Assembly (NCBI RefSeq): GCF_000003195.3
Contig: NC_012871.2
Span: forward strand, 52,480,843 to 52,544,842
DNA: 64,000 nucleotides
Reading direction: 5' to 3'
From: Sorghum bicolor
Taxonomy: Eukaryota > Streptophyta > Magnoliopsida > Poales > Poaceae
Part shown: in pieces, positions 44,710-57,320 of the stretch
How the letters are laid out: the number at the start of each line of letters is the position of its first letter
How positions within the stretch are numbered: position 1 is the stretch's first letter
The notes under the pieces: generated by a model
Told to the model about the DNA's origin: nothing
Databases searched by the model: none
The model's input: only the letters and a program-made list of their open reading frames with translations
Made by a program: the position numbers and the translations under genes

Positions 44710-47700
44710 TGTAACACCCCAGTGTTATGGTTGCATCAAGCATGTGCATGGCATGAGCATCATCATTTTTCAAAGCATCCATGATCATCATCTATCTTGA
44801 GACATGTCATTCTTTGCAAAGATGTGGTTTAAATTGATTAAATAGGCTTCCTATGCTTATGTTTGAGTGAACAATGCTTGTGTTTGTGCTTAATGTCTTG
44901 GTAATTAGTTTATCTATGTTTAACTTGATCTTGGGAACAATGTTCATGTTGGTCACTTTTCCAAAATATGCTTCTAAGTCATACTTATGAAAATAGGCCC
45001 TAGAAACCTCTTTTGCTTAGGCTTTTAAAAAGTGTTTCATAAAATGTTTGCATGTCAAAACTTTCTACATCAAAGTTGTAGCAAATTTTATAAGAAACAA
45101 AAGTTGTTTTATGGCCATCTCATGAAAATGAACACAAATAGCTCAAAAGTGGTCCACAAGGCAGATTTGGGGCTATTTTCAACACTTAGAAAATTTTCTA
45201 AGTCCTGGGTGCTTTGCAGTTTGCTCGATCGGTTTTGGAAACTCTATATCTTTCAATCCAGGCCGATCTGGCCTTTGCTCCAGTTGACAAAGTTGTAGAT
45301 CTCACCTAGTACTCCAAGTTTGTCAACTACGCCATCGCCTAATTCGCTCTGGTTTGGGAGATAATCGCCGGTGAAGTGGCTCTGTCAGACGAGCACCCTT
45401 TCTTCTGAATCGGGCCTGACCTCGTCGACGTGGCCGACCGCCGGCAGAGCTCCGTCGCCATTTGTCGCCCGTACGCCGCGTTTGGCCCCGCTTGTCAGCT
45501 TCCGTCGCGTGCATGACCTCCACGGCGGCGCCCCGAGCGAATGGACGCGTCCACTTCGCTCTGCCTCGCCCTCTCTCGCCTGAACCTCGTCCGCAGCGAG
45601 CCCTCCGCCGCGAGCTCACTCCGGCGAGCTCGTGTGCGCTCCTCTCTGCGTCTCCGTCCACCAAACTCCACCCAAAGCTCCGCCGTGAGCCGCTCTCCAA
45701 GCTCCACCCTCTAACTCGCCGAGAAACCCACCGGTGAGCCGACATTCCCTTCTTCCCCCAAATCGGTCCGCCGTGACCTTCTTCTCCGGCGAACTCAATG
45801 CCGAGCGCTGTGAGGCTTCTCATCATCTTTGGTTAGGTCCTAGAGGTAGCTTAGGTCCTTAGCGAGCTTTTGCACCACCTGGTGGACGCTCTACCGGGTT
45901 CTCCGTCGCCGGACACGGTGCGCAGCGCCGCCGTGCTTCCGCCGGAGTTGGGTGCTCTCGTGGCCAGCGCTTTCCACGGGGATCCAGGCCAAGCCGCGTA
46001 CCTAGGAAGCTTCGCCGTAGTCCGTTGGTGCTGTAGAAGGCCTTAGGTCGCGCTCTACCGGCCTGAGGGCTCCGGCGTAACGCCGGGCACCTCCGCCGAG
46101 CCGCCATTGCCAACGGTGAGCCCCTTCCGGTGGCTCCGCCGTGGCAAAAGTGGGGTCAATCGAGCCGTTAGGGTTCGGGGATCACGTTGATGCCCTGGGT
46201 TTGGCCGGAGACCTCGCCGTCGCGGAGAAATCGCCGGCGAAGATCGCCTCGGCCGTGAGGAAGAAGAGCCTGACAGATGGGACCCACTGTCAGCGACTCT
46301 CTCTTTCCCTCCTTTTCTTTTATTCAAAATCCTGATTTTTGGCTTTCTTGCAAAAATCATATCTCCTGTTTCTTAGATCCAAAAATTGTGAAACAAATTT
46401 TGTGGTGTTTCTTGAGATGGCTAGTATTTAATAAAAATATAAAATGAATCATGTTTTCTGAGAAATTATTTATTAAGGATTTAATCTTGTTATTTATGGA
46501 TAAAGGCATATCTCTTGTTATACTGCTTAGTTTGCTTTGAAAATTTTATGGTGGTCTCTGCATGGCATTGGAGTGCTCTGATAATTATTTCATGATTTCT
46601 GGAGCACTGTTGTTGTGATATGTAATTTGTGTTTGAAATATGGCTTGTTTCTTTAATTAAATCACATAAAATAATTGGTGTTTATGCTGGTGCTCTATTT
46701 TGGTGGTAAACTTGTTTATGGTATTCCTAAGATGTAAATAATCTGAAATCTGTTGTTTGACACTATATAAGTCATGTTTATGAATTTATGAAATAAATGC
46801 CTTGATACATGTTAAATGCATATCTTTAATTTGGCATGTGCATTGGTCCTGAAATTTTTATGGTGGTGATCTGATGTTATACTTGTGCCTCTGTAATTTT
46901 TGTAGATTTTTCTGAGCACTTTAACTAATATCTTGTAAATATGCCTTATCTAAAGTTAATTAATAAATGCCTTGTTAAGTAATTGTTTTGGGGTTTTCAA
47001 CTGATGATCTGGTGACCTTGTAATATGTTTGTGCTCATGAGTCATATGGTTGGCATGGTTTGTGTTTTGATCATGTCATTAAATAATTAACTATAGGGTT
47101 AAATGCTGTTCTGGACAGCAAGTGAGCAATTTAACTTTGCTTAATGATAACTTGACTTTCTGTGAAACTTGTCTAAATCAAAGTTGTTCTAAACTTATAG
47201 AGCCAGCTGTGGTTTAAATTTGAAGTCATTTGGCCAAGTAGTTTAAAAGTTATAGATGTTCCAAGTTGGGTTCCAGAAATAGGTGTTCTCTGTTTTTCTG
47301 GGACAGAACTTGGAACTTTGTTTAAATGACCAGTTTCATGTATGAATCTTGCTGTCATGTTTAAAGATTAATTGTAGACAATTTCGTAAGCTTTCCAGAA
47401 TGTCCTTACTCATGTTTGTTGGACCTGTCTATCTATAATTATGATTTATTTACTGAGCATACTTGTTTTGTGTCGTTTGCTGCTTTAGTGTCATGATAGG
47501 TTTTGGGTTATGTTAACTTGTTTATTCATGTGAGTTAGTATAACTCTTGCTCCGTAAATGAGTGTCCAGTGAGTTGCTTGTGTTATTAAGCATTCATCTG
47601 TAGCATGTGCACCTTCTCATTCATCGAGCATGCAATAGGTGCACCGGACGTGGCAGTTTCCTTCGAGCTCCAAGCGAATCCCGAAGGTCAGGAGGGCAGC

Positions 47701-49279
47701 CAGGAAGTGGAGGTCCAGCAAGCCGGACTCGAGGAGCCCGAAGAAGAAGTTGAGTGTCCGAATCACGAGCCGGCATCGTTCGTGAAAGGCAAGCCCCGGA
47801 GCATTCTAAGTCTCCCCTTATTTCCGAAAAGTTTACTTAATACGTTATATCTATTGATGCATTACGTATAGGAGTTGTGATGAAACTGTTGCTGCATTCT
47901 ACTTTATCCTTGTCCAGATAACTCACCCTCCCTGGTTGTAGAGTTAGGTTCGAGTAGCAGCTTAGCTATGCTTTAATCGGTAGAAGTCGGGTGATATTCT
48001 GTCATCCGCGCGATATAGGGTTGTGTCGGGTCACGATGGTCTATATGTGCTATCGTGGATGGAACCTGGTTAAATTGACTTAAGCCGGGCGGTGTTTTGC
48101 TAGTGTGTAGTAACTCCGTCTGTGGCAGCTAAGGACCGATCGTTGTACGTCCTCTTGTCATGTTGAACGCATGCCTGACACTTAGTTGGCCGGATAACTC
48201 GTTCCGACCGCGAAGCCGAGTAGTATGACTCAGGCCGGAAGACCGGCAAGTATAAAGTGCGCACTACCGGAGGAAGTGCGGTGTGCGGGGGACCATTGGC
48301 GTAAGTCCAAAGGCAGGTGAGTTAAAATTCCTGACCTCCCTGGCAGAGTGGTAGCCCTGGGAGTGCGGCGCTGATCGGAGCCGCGATTCCTGAGTCGTAC
48401 CAAAGGTGACCCTTTGGCTCTCCGGCAGGGGATGCCTGGGTGAGTGCTAGGAATAATCCTCCAGCTGGATACGAATTCGATTCGAATCGCCGTCTCTCCC
48501 GGTTAGTGAGAACTTGACAGAGCAGCGGCAAACGTAGCATTCACTAATGAACTTGGTTCGTGATAATGATGATAGCAAGAAGAACATATGATGAATTTGA
48601 TATGGTTAATATTGTTTGTAATAATCAAGTGATGTGTTGTAGTACAGGTGCTAATCTAGTGGTAGGCTGATGATAAATAAATATGATGCCCTTAAAATAA
48701 CTTAGTTGTAAGTTAAGCTTTTGGCAAAAGGTGAGTCAACCAGCTCCACTTAAGATTTAGCCTTGCATGATCCTTGGTGTCTTTTGTGTTTTACTAGACG
48801 GGTAAGTCTAGCTGAGTACATCCTCGTACTCAGGGTTTATTCCCACCTGTTGCAGATGATATCTTCTATGACGGTTTCTGCAAGACCTGTCTCCATCCCG
48901 CTGGGGATGAGGACTAACCGTTGGGCACGGTTCTCTACTCTTCTCGTCTATGATGCTTTTGGAAGGATGACCTAGACTCTGGCAGTAACAAACTTGTGAA
49001 CTGAACTTTGAACGGATGTGTGTAACTATTTTGCTTCCGCTACTTCAAACTTGGGTTGTAATAACTTAATGACTCCGATGTGGTGCCGCTTCGTCGGCAA
49101 TGAATGACTATGTAACAATCGTTGTGTTTATGCTGAACTATTACGATCTTGGTTTGTTGCGAGTTGGTTTGAAGTCCTTCGTGATTTCGATTGACTACCG
49201 GGATTATATGGGCTCAAGTTTAGAAACTTGATTGTTTGACGATCGTTTCTGCACTTGAACTCTTATAATTTGGTCGGTT
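44710..49279 (+). repeat. Chromovirus 3' LTR, last 8 bp missing
   Basis: It matches 33485-38054 with about 17 single-base differences and no net length change up to GGTCGGTT. The final CTGTGACA of the 5' LTR is absent, and the Athila-like LTR resumes at 49280. The 88-codon frame recurs at 47605-47871. Confidence 0.93.
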
Positions 49280-50353
49280 GGCGCCCGCCCTCCCCCCTTG
49301 GGCGCCCGCCCTGGTCTAAGGACCAATCAGAACCAACCTCACGGATTATGCTCCACCGACCTAAAGGATCAAGGAAAACCGTGCGATTAAGGTCGGTTTG
49401 ATCCGACGGCCCATATTCATTTGGAGGGACTATATAAGCAGGCCCCCTGGCCCCTGGAGGAGGAACCCCTTCATCCTTATTCATTATTCATAGACAGAGC
49501 AAAAGCTAGGGTTTGGAGATGAGAGCTCTCCTCTCTTCTCTAAACTAGATCGAGTAGATCTAGATAGTAGCGAGATGGAGAGCGAGGGAGGATTGGAGGA
49601 GAGGCCGGCTTGTCGGTTCTTCCTCCGGTTGTACTTCGCCATGATCAAGCTCTAATCAAGCTTTCTCATGGGATGACTCTGGTAATCTACTTCTATTTCA
49701 TTATGCAATTACTATTCATGTATGTTCTGGTTCACAACTCTTTTGAGTACTTTTAATCTATAGGACCCTATAGGTTAGAGTTGTAGTATAGGTATAAGCG
49801 TGGTGCTTAGACCTAGATTACTTGTGGATATCCCCTATCTAGCCGGATCGTGTGGTAGGCCATGTATGTGACAACTACGTTGGTCCCCTGTAGTCCACCT
49901 CCCGTTAGCAGGATTGGTAGGGTTTATCGGCCTATGGATAAGCATCCTTTGTGGTGTATTCTTATCACGTGGTTCGTCCCAGACATAGACATACCCCTTT
50001 GAAGTAGAGAAACCATAGTTATCCTCTCTATTCTCCAACCATCGCCCATATACTAGATTGCTCTACTCTCTATTCCCATATTATCACCTATTGTTATCTT
50101 ACCTTTAATATTGTTCTTATTCAATTCTACCATCTTTCCTATTTACACCTACCTATCTATCTAGGTTAAGTTAGAGCATAGATCAGTTCTCCCGTTTCCC
50201 TGTGGATACGATAAAACCTTTAACCGGGTAAAAGCTACAACGGTATCCGTGCGCTTGCGGATTTATCTGTGTGCGTATAAATACCATAGTACACTCTAGT
50301 GCCATGCTGGGGATGACAACCTAGTATTCAAGTGGTGTTAGCAAATGTCAACA
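49280..50353 (+). repeat. Athila-like 5' LTR, second part
   Basis: It continues the LTR begun at 33210 and ends GTCAACA, the inverse of its TGTTGAC start. It contains the TATA box (49431). The whole LTR is about 1.35 kb when the insertion is discounted. Confidence 0.75.
49431..49438 (+). promoter_or_regulatory. TATA box of the Athila-like LTR
   Basis: TATATAAG in GGGACTATATAAGCAGG, followed about 30 bp later by a CT/CA-rich probable start region and a leader containing AGCTAGGGTTTGG. The chromovirus separates it from the upstream part of U3. Confidence 0.65.
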
Positions 50354-50360
50354 AGCTTTT

Positions 50361-50378
50361 TGGCGCCGTTGCTAGGGA
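50361..50378 (+). other. Primer-binding site, tRNA-Asp type
   Basis: TGGCGCCGTTGCTAGGGA lies seven bases after the LTR end. It resembles the TGGCGCCGTTGCCGGGGA site, complementary to tRNA-Asp, used by Athila/Tat-type elements. Confidence 0.8.
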
Positions 50379-50529
50379 AACGGTTGCTGAGTTGACTACG
50401 AACTAGCTTAATTATTTTCTAAAAAATAATAAAGAAAAAATATATACTTTTCCTTTTATCTTTTGCCTTATCTCTGTTATTCTTTCTTCTTATCTAATCA
50501 TTGATCTCTGGTCTATCATGAATTGAAAC

Positions 50530-52020
50530 ATGTCTATCTATGAATTTCATAGACCTACGGGCACACATCTCGAACCACCAAAATCTTCAAAGCCTATCAT
50601 AGCATCTAGTTTTGAGATAGACTCCGAATACATAGAATTTGTTCAAAAACAACCTTTCTCAGGAGAAGGTGAAGAAAACCCATACACACACCTAAGAGAG
50701 TTTTATCAAGTCTGTGACCTCCTTCGCATAGAAGGCATGTCTGATGAGACCCTTAAATGGAAGCTCTTTCCGTTCTCTTTAACAGGATAAGCTAGACATT
50801 GGTATAAACTCAAAATAGGGAGTGTTCATGGAGATTCGAAGGAGTTATATAATAGTTTTCTTTTTAAATATTTTCCAATCTCCAAAGTGGCGGAACTTCG
50901 GCGTGAGATTATTTCTTTTAGACAATTGGAAGAAGAATCTCTTGGGAAATCATGGGACCGCTTTATTAACCTTACTCTCACTTGCCCAAAGCTTTCTATT
51001 CCAGAAGAAGTTCTTCTAATTCACTTTTTTGAGGGCCTTAGTAGGGAAAATAAGCAAACCTTGAATATAGCCTCTAGAGGATCCTTCTATCACCTACCTG
51101 CTAGTGAAGCTAGGGATTTAATTGATTCATTGAGTGGAAAGTTTCCTAGCATTTATATTCCTGAGAAAGAGAAAGAATCAGTTCCTAGACAAGAAGAGGA
51201 AGTTTCGATAGCCAAATTACAACCACTTCAATCCTAAACTTTAGCTATCGATCCTAAACCATCAATACCCCAAAATTCTCCAAGGGAGGAAGGAATTCTG
51301 ACCTTAAATCTTTCAGATGCTGATGGTTTAGACTTCTGGTTCCATAAGAAACCTTCAAGCAGGGATAATTCAAATCCTTTCAATAATGGTTCTCTTAGAG
51401 AATGTCCTGGTTCCTGTTATGAAGAAGTCGAGGATGACATATCAAGTGAAGGAGAGCTAAACCATATAGAAGATTCTATCTGCTCCCCTTCCATGTTCAC
51501 AAATTCTAAATCCATCCTTGACCTTAGAGACCCCTATTATCCCTCTCCTTTTAAGTCTCATAATGATCCTAACAATCCATCAAGACGATCAAACCATAGG
51601 AGTCATAAAGACCATGAGGATGACATGTCAAGTAATGTCATAGAAGGAGAGCAAAGCCATATAGAAAATTCTAACACCTCCCCTTTCTCGATCACAAGTT
51701 CTAAATGGCTAGAATGTGTAGAATGGATGGATAAGGAAGAAGCCTTAATGGATTCTGACTTTGGCTCAATTTCAAATGGTGAGTTCTTGACTCCCTTTGA
51801 AGATGAGATTCATCCAACTACAGAAGAGGACATAGGTGAGACCAATCCAGGAGAAACTCCGAACATTCAGATTGGATACGAAGATAACATTAATGAGTAT
51901 GGAATTTATTTCATAGCCACTTCGTTTACTCCATGCTCATATGCAACATTTTCCCAATCTATTGGTCTCTCCAACATCACCACATTCGAGATCTCCAACC
52001 CCCTCTTCCTTTCTATTTAA
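50530..52020 (+). pseudogene. gag: Athila/Tat-like gag with acidic extension, two in-frame stops
   Basis: One frame of 497 codons from MSIYEFHRPTG. The Retrotrans_gag-like core (NPYTHLREFYQVCDLLRI, LKWKLFPFSL, FPISKVAELRREI, SWDRFINLTLTCP) fits Athila/Tat gag. TAA at 50788-50790 falls inside the core and TAA at 51235-51237 after it. The frame then continues to 52020 with a Ser/Asp/Glu-rich part without zinc knuckle. A cryptic 175-codon ORF starts at 51493 in the same frame. No pol motif follows, so the element is non-autonomous by design or by loss. Confidence 0.8.
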
Positions 52021-53785
52021 AAAAACTTTAGAAGGGCGGTTGTCGATGCATATGTCTATAATAAATATTGCAGATCTCGTTGAGTTGATCTTGATATAAG
52101 TCAGCGTTGGAAGGGAAACCACTTCGCCGACATAAACTGATGGTTTCCCAAGGACAAGCTTAGTGTCCTAAAATAAGCATTGATCAGATCGTAACATGAC
52201 CTTGCCATATTGCCTTGTGTATTGAGCATATAAAGATAATTGTGAAAATATTCCTTCGGGTATTCTTGTCAGTAACCTTTCCAGGATTGGAGCAAGAAGA
52301 TTGGATGAATGACAAGCACAAGGTATGTCCAACCAATCATCATACAACATTGAATTAAATCCAAACTTGAATTTTGCAAAATTCAAGCTTGGGGGAATAC
52401 TTTACATAAAAACATCCTTTACCATGTTGCTATGTTGGTTGTCCCTACCTTTGAGACATGCTCAATTTGTTAAATACTACTCACACTACTTCATCTCCAC
52501 TTGAGTAGATCTCTATAAATGCTCTCATGCTACCTTTATTTGCTCTAGTATATGTCTAGGTTTGGAGTAGTTTCATTTATCTCTTAAATAAGCATGGTGC
52601 TTAGTTTAGGAATGATGATCTTACTTCCAAGGGATTTTAAATTAAGCATGGTGCTTAGGTTAAAATGCCCTCCTAAATCAAATTAGACATGGTGTCTAGG
52701 TTGATTTTTGAGCCGATAGTATGCTATAGTAGGTATTGGATATTTTGTTGGACTAACCCCTGCAGGAAAACTTTCAATATCGACCTGGAAAGTCTTGAGA
52801 TAAACTCACATTGGAGACAAAGAGAGAGACACATCAAGTTTAACAATTTACACAAGGAAGACGTAGCTCATAAGAGATGATCCATGAAGGGTGCCATAAA
52901 CAAGATACACAGCCACTACGAATGGGAAGCTTTCACAAGGTGAGATGGTACCATCACTCTTCAATTAAGGTGACATCTTAAGATATGTGACTATCACTTT
53001 TATAAGCTTCTCCTTGGTTCTGGCGTTCACATAAATAAAGAGACAAACATGTATGATTTATAACTCCAATTTAACCAACCCAACTGATTCAGCATGTTTA
53101 GTCCTTTAATCTTTGTTCCTAGTACTACCTCTATGATCCCACACTCCTAATCATATGAGCTAAAATGTTGCACATTCAATTTTTGAGAAGATATAAAGAA
53201 AAACACATATACATAGATAGATTACCTTTCCATAAGGTTGAGCGATCTGATCTGACAAATGTTTTAAATGCTACTCTCATGAACTTATCACCCATCAACT
53301 TTGTCTTGCTCCCTATGCTTAAAGATAGAGAAGAATAAATATACTTTTGGTTCTGTTGGTGTTTTCCACCAACAGGACTCATGCACTTGATCTCTGCCTT
53401 GTCTCTATGAGCAGATACACTTCGAGCAAAATATGGAGGAGTTTTACAACTCCCAGACTCCACCAAGTGAAGGACCTGGATCTACGAGCACAAACACACT
53501 TAGCAAGATACTGCCAACGCCGCACTTCGAACTGCTGGGCAAACGAAGAACAAGGGTGACACCGTATTAAGAGGTGCAAACGTCAAGGTCCACACATGAA
53601 TCAAATGACGCACCTAAAGAATGAACAAGGTGAGAAGTCTTGTTCAGAAGACTTAAAACATTGAACCCTTGCCGAAAGGTAAAATCGGTAGTTATCCATA
53701 TTTATCCTTTCTGCATTTCCTTTTCCCTTAAATTATTTACTTTCCTTAAATGGCTTGTTAGTTAATCATGCTATCTTGAAAAGAA
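52021..53785 (+). other. Non-coding interior of the Athila-like element
   Basis: AT-rich with no pol motif on either strand. It contains PPT-like TTCAAGCTTGGGGGAAT at about 52382 and three GCATGGTGCTTAG-type repeats at about 52592-52690. Open frames are short and unsupported. Confidence 0.6.
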
Positions 53786-56373
53786 AATAAAAATGTTAAA
53801 AATAGTAAGCCCCATATGAGTATGCTCGTGGCATAAAACCCATAAGTACATTCACTGTGGTGGCGTAAAAATAAAATAAATATATTCCTATCCTATAGAA
53901 ATGAAAATTATAAAAATAAATTTATGAACCTACCAAAGAGAGTAATATTTATAAGAGGAAGCTCAACATGATAAAGGCAAAGAGATTTTTATGCTAACAC
54001 TTAACCAGTTCCACAAAGCTTTGTTGTTTATTTGAGCTCCACAGAATTCAAGGATCAAAGAAGACTAGCAGACGGAGGACATCCTAACCGCTGTCCGGTG
54101 CTGCCGACATTCAAATATACCTCCGCCACCTGCTAGCTACATCAAAAGAAATTACGTCAAAATCCAGCTTGGGGGAGAGCACCCCCATTTATCCAGCTAA
54201 GTATTTCTATCTACGTTTATACTTATACTTTGTTAAAATAATAAAAAGATGTATAATCATAAAAACTCAAATAAATATTTTGTGCTTATATATATATATA
54301 TATATATATGCTTAGTTTGCTAAATAAATAAATAAATAAAGTTTGCTATGAACCCTCATGATAAGCTCTCACATGGAAATGATGAATAGTTGCTCTGCAA
54401 TGACTAGTTCTCAAAATTGAAATCTCTCTCAAGTTTAGGCATGACTGTTATAAATTAAGATTTGCTCTAAACCTGAACTTGTGGGAAGAGTACTTGATCT
54501 AAAGTCTAAGTCGTTAACGGATATGATATGGGAAGGTTGAGCTGCTGTTTATCTGTTCCTAGAGATGCTAGAATTCTGGAGGATTTTATCTTTGAAAATC
54601 TTTAAAATGTTGCATGATGAGTTCTTGTATGATGAGAGTTTAAAATTCTACAACAGCCACATATACATGCTTATTAGACTATGAACCATACATTTACTTT
54701 TTACTGCTTATGAGCATTGAGTGTGGTCAAGCTGTGTAGACCCTTAGGAGCTTGTTATGCGGTTAAAATCAAGATTCACTTGCACGTTCACTCATACATG
54801 CTGCTTCTACTTCAGAAGTACGCATCCACATACGTCCACTCATTTCCATCTCCAGATTCACCTAAAATTATTCTACTCCTATCCGGGAGAGAATAGCCAA
54901 AAACATTATCCCATTCCTGCTTTTTCCTGTGAAATAAATGCTCGAGATATTTTAGTTACTACCACTTGCTACATTATTCCAGGAGGGTGAGTGCTCTGAA
55001 AAAAAGAGAGTGAATACGAGGAAATAAAAAGGGGCAAGTACCCGGAACCTTGAAGAAAAGAAAAAGTGAGACGAGAGGTAAAAATGGACAAGTGTCCGAC
55101 AGTAGAATTAGGGGTACAAGATACCCACCTGAGAGAAAAGAAAAAGAAAATATAGAGCATCTCATTCTCCTCAAAAAGCTTCAAAATAAAAATGTTAAAA
55201 ATAGTAAGCCCTATATGAGTATGCTCGTGGCATAAAACCCATAAGTACATTCACTGTGGTGGCGTAAAAATAAAATAAATATATTCCTGTCCTATAGAAA
55301 TGAAAAATATAAAAATAAATTTATGATCCTACCAAAGAGAGTAATATTTATTAGAGGAAGCTCAACATGATAAAGGCAAAGAGATTTTTATGCTAACACT
55401 TACCAAGTTCCACAAAGCTTTGTTGTTTATTTGAGCTCCACAGAATTCAAGGATCAAAGAAGACTAGCAGACGGAGGACATCCTAACCGCTGTCAGGGTG
55501 CTGCCGACATTCAAATATACCTCCGCCACCTGCTAGCTACATCAAAAGAAATTACGTCAAAATCCAGCTTGGGGGAGAGCACCCCCATTTATCTAGCTAA
55601 GTATTTCTATCTACGTTTATACTTATACTTTGTTAAAATAATAAAAAGATGCATAATCATAAAAACCCAAATAAAGATTTTGTGCTTATATATATATATC
55701 TTTTCTTAGTTTGCTAAATAAATAAATAAATAAAGTTTGCTATGAACCCTCATGATAAGCTCTCATATGAAAATGATGAATAGTTGCTCTGCCATGACTA
55801 GTTCTCAAAATTGAAATCTCTCTCAAGTTTAGGCATGACTGTTATAAATTAAGATTTGCTCTAAACCTGAACTTGTGGGAAGAGTACTTGATCTAAAGTC
55901 TAAGTCGTTAACGGATATGATATGGGAAGGTTGAGCTGTTGTTTATCTGTTCATAGAGATGCTAGAATTCTGGAGGATTTTATCTTTGAAAATCTTTAAA
56001 ATGTTGCATGATGAGTTCCTGTATGATGAGAGTTTAAAATCCTACCACAGCCACATATACATGCTTATTAGACTATGAACCATACATTTACTTTTTACTG
56101 CTTATGAGCATTGAGTGTGGTCAAGCTGTGTAGACCCTTAGGAGCTTGTCATGCGGTTAAAATCAAGATTCACTTGCACGTTCACTCATACATGCTGCTT
56201 CTACTCCAGAAGTACGCATCCACATACATCCACTCATTTTCATCTCTAGATTCACCTAAAATTATTCTACTCCTATCCAGGAGAGAATAGCCAAAAACAT
56301 TATCCCATTCCTGCTTTTCCCTGTAAAATAAATGCTCGAGATATTTTGGTTACTACCACTTGCTACATTATTC
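53786..56373 (+). repeat. Tandem duplication of 1.4 kb, second copy cut short
   Basis: 53786-55184 and 55185-56373 align in direct orientation with a spacing of 1399-1400 bp (AAATGTTAAA at 53791 and 55190; AATCCAGCTTGGGGGAG at 54161 and 55561). Roughly 2-3% differences are seen. Each copy has a PPT-like AGCTTGGGGGAGAGC, and a TA run (54286-54309, 55688-55699). The second copy ends at 56373 within CATTATTC, where another repeat begins. Confidence 0.92.
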
Positions 56374-56701
56374 TACGGGATTAAGTCCACTTTTAGCCCC
56401 TCAACTATTGGCCGAGTTTAATTTTAACCCTCAACTACAAAACCGTCTGTTTCTCACCCTCAACTATCAAAACCGGTCACTTTTGGCACTCGGAGAGAGG
56501 ACAGGGCGGTTTTGAGCCACTTTGAGCGGTATCGTTCAGTATGGTCAGTATCCGTGTTTCAGTATTTGTTCAGTATTTCGTGGTCCTAAGTGTAGTGTTG
56601 GATGATACTGAACGATGTTCAGTACTGCTCAGTATTTTTTCTGCTCAATTTTGGCTTGCGGTGTAGAATAATATTCTACACCTAGGGTGTAGAATAGCGC
56701 T
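56374..56701. repeat. Short interspersed repeat ending in nested palindromes
   Basis: It begins GGGATTAAGTCCACTTTTAGC with CCTCAACTA repeats, a style common in grass genomes. It ends with the perfect palindrome GTGTAGAATAATATTCTACAC (56661-56681), overlapping CTACACCTAGGGTGTAG. No coding capacity. Its class could not be settled: Helitron-like and fold-back ends were considered, but the termini do not fit cleanly. Confidence 0.5.
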
Positions 56702-56702
56702 G

Positions 56703-56756
<54 letters not shown>
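56702..56756. repeat. (TA)n microsatellite
   Basis: About 54 bp of uninterrupted TA between two short repeats. Other TA runs are at 54286 and 59608. Confidence 0.95.
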
Positions 56757-56758
<2 letters not shown>

Positions 56759-56760
<2 letters not shown>

Positions 56761-57126
56761 CATTTTCCGTACTCCCAGGAGTAATTACTCCCATCTTCAA
56801 TAAACCACATTATGTATGTATTCATACTTGTTTATCAGTTTGAGTATGTTCATATACTTATATTAAGATACTCTAGATCTTACCATGCGAAAAAATTTCA
56901 AAAAAAAATTAATATTTTTTAATATATTACTAAAATTCTACTACTATATATAATAAGTATAACCACATACTCTATGTATGCATGCATACTTAACATATAT
57001 ACTATCTTAGATGGTTTAGTATGATCATATACTTCGTCTACATACACTTCATCGGGCCATATACGCCCTAAATCTAGAGATATACACATGGGAGTAACTA
57101 CTACTGGGAGTAAAAAGGAATTATCC
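56759..57126. mobile_element. MITE-like fold-back element
   Basis: The ends are inverted: TACTCCCAGGAGTAATTACTCCCAT near 56772 against ATGGGAGTAACTACTACTGGGAGTA near 57090. AT-rich interior, no ORF. The flanks are TA-rich, so a target duplication cannot be read with confidence. Confidence 0.65.
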
Positions 57127-57320
57127 TCTATATATATGACAATAAGCTTATTTTATGCATATATAATTGAATTATATAACTACATATATATATATATAAA
57201 TATATGCACATAAATATATAGAAGTTGTTCTCCAAATCTATTACTGCACAAGTTGTACTCTAAAGTTAATACTCTAAACCTATTACAAGTTGTACTTCAT
57301 TATCCAAAGATCTACAGGGT
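57127..57320. other. AT-rich spacer
   Basis: TA-rich DNA between the MITE-like element and the 3' end of the Ulp1-type pseudogene. No features seen. Confidence 0.5.

Larger units (their letters stand above)
33485..49279 (+). mobile_element. Chromovirus (Ty3/gypsy, Tekay/Del-like) with an extra ORF before gag
   Basis: A 15.8-kb element in plus orientation. Order: 4,578-bp 5' LTR, PBS (38065), extra ORF (38882-39967), gag, protease, reverse transcriptase, RNase H, integrase and chromodomain (to 44667), PPT (44697-44708), and a 4,570-bp 3' LTR. The chromodomain and initiator-Met PBS place it in the chromoviruses; long TGTAACACCCC LTRs fit Tekay/Del. The LTRs differ at about 17 positions by eye (0.37%), about 0.14 million years at 1.3e-8. 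The 3' LTR lacks its last 8 bp together with one base of the duplication. gag-pol carries at least five disabling lesions, while the extra ORF is intact. Confidence 0.93.
33210..56373 (+). mobile_element. Athila/Tat-like non-autonomous LTR element, gag only, split by a chromovirus and 3' truncated
   Basis: The 5' LTR is in two parts, 33210-33484 and 49280-50353. The ends TGTTGAC and GTCAACA are exact inverted repeats. The PBS follows at 50361 and matches tRNA-Asp, as in Athila/Tat elements. One gag-like frame (50530-52020) is present; protease, reverse transcriptase and integrase are absent. The long non-coding tail has PPT-like AGCTTGGGGGA at 52386, 54166 and 55566. No 3' LTR was found: similarity stops at 56373, where a different repeat begins. 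It would need proteins of an autonomous relative to move. Confidence 0.75.

Noticed and set aside
56374..56706. Small non-autonomous Helitron
   Set aside because: There is a hairpin near the end, but the terminus reads CTAT, not CTRR, and the start does not fit insertion between A and T.
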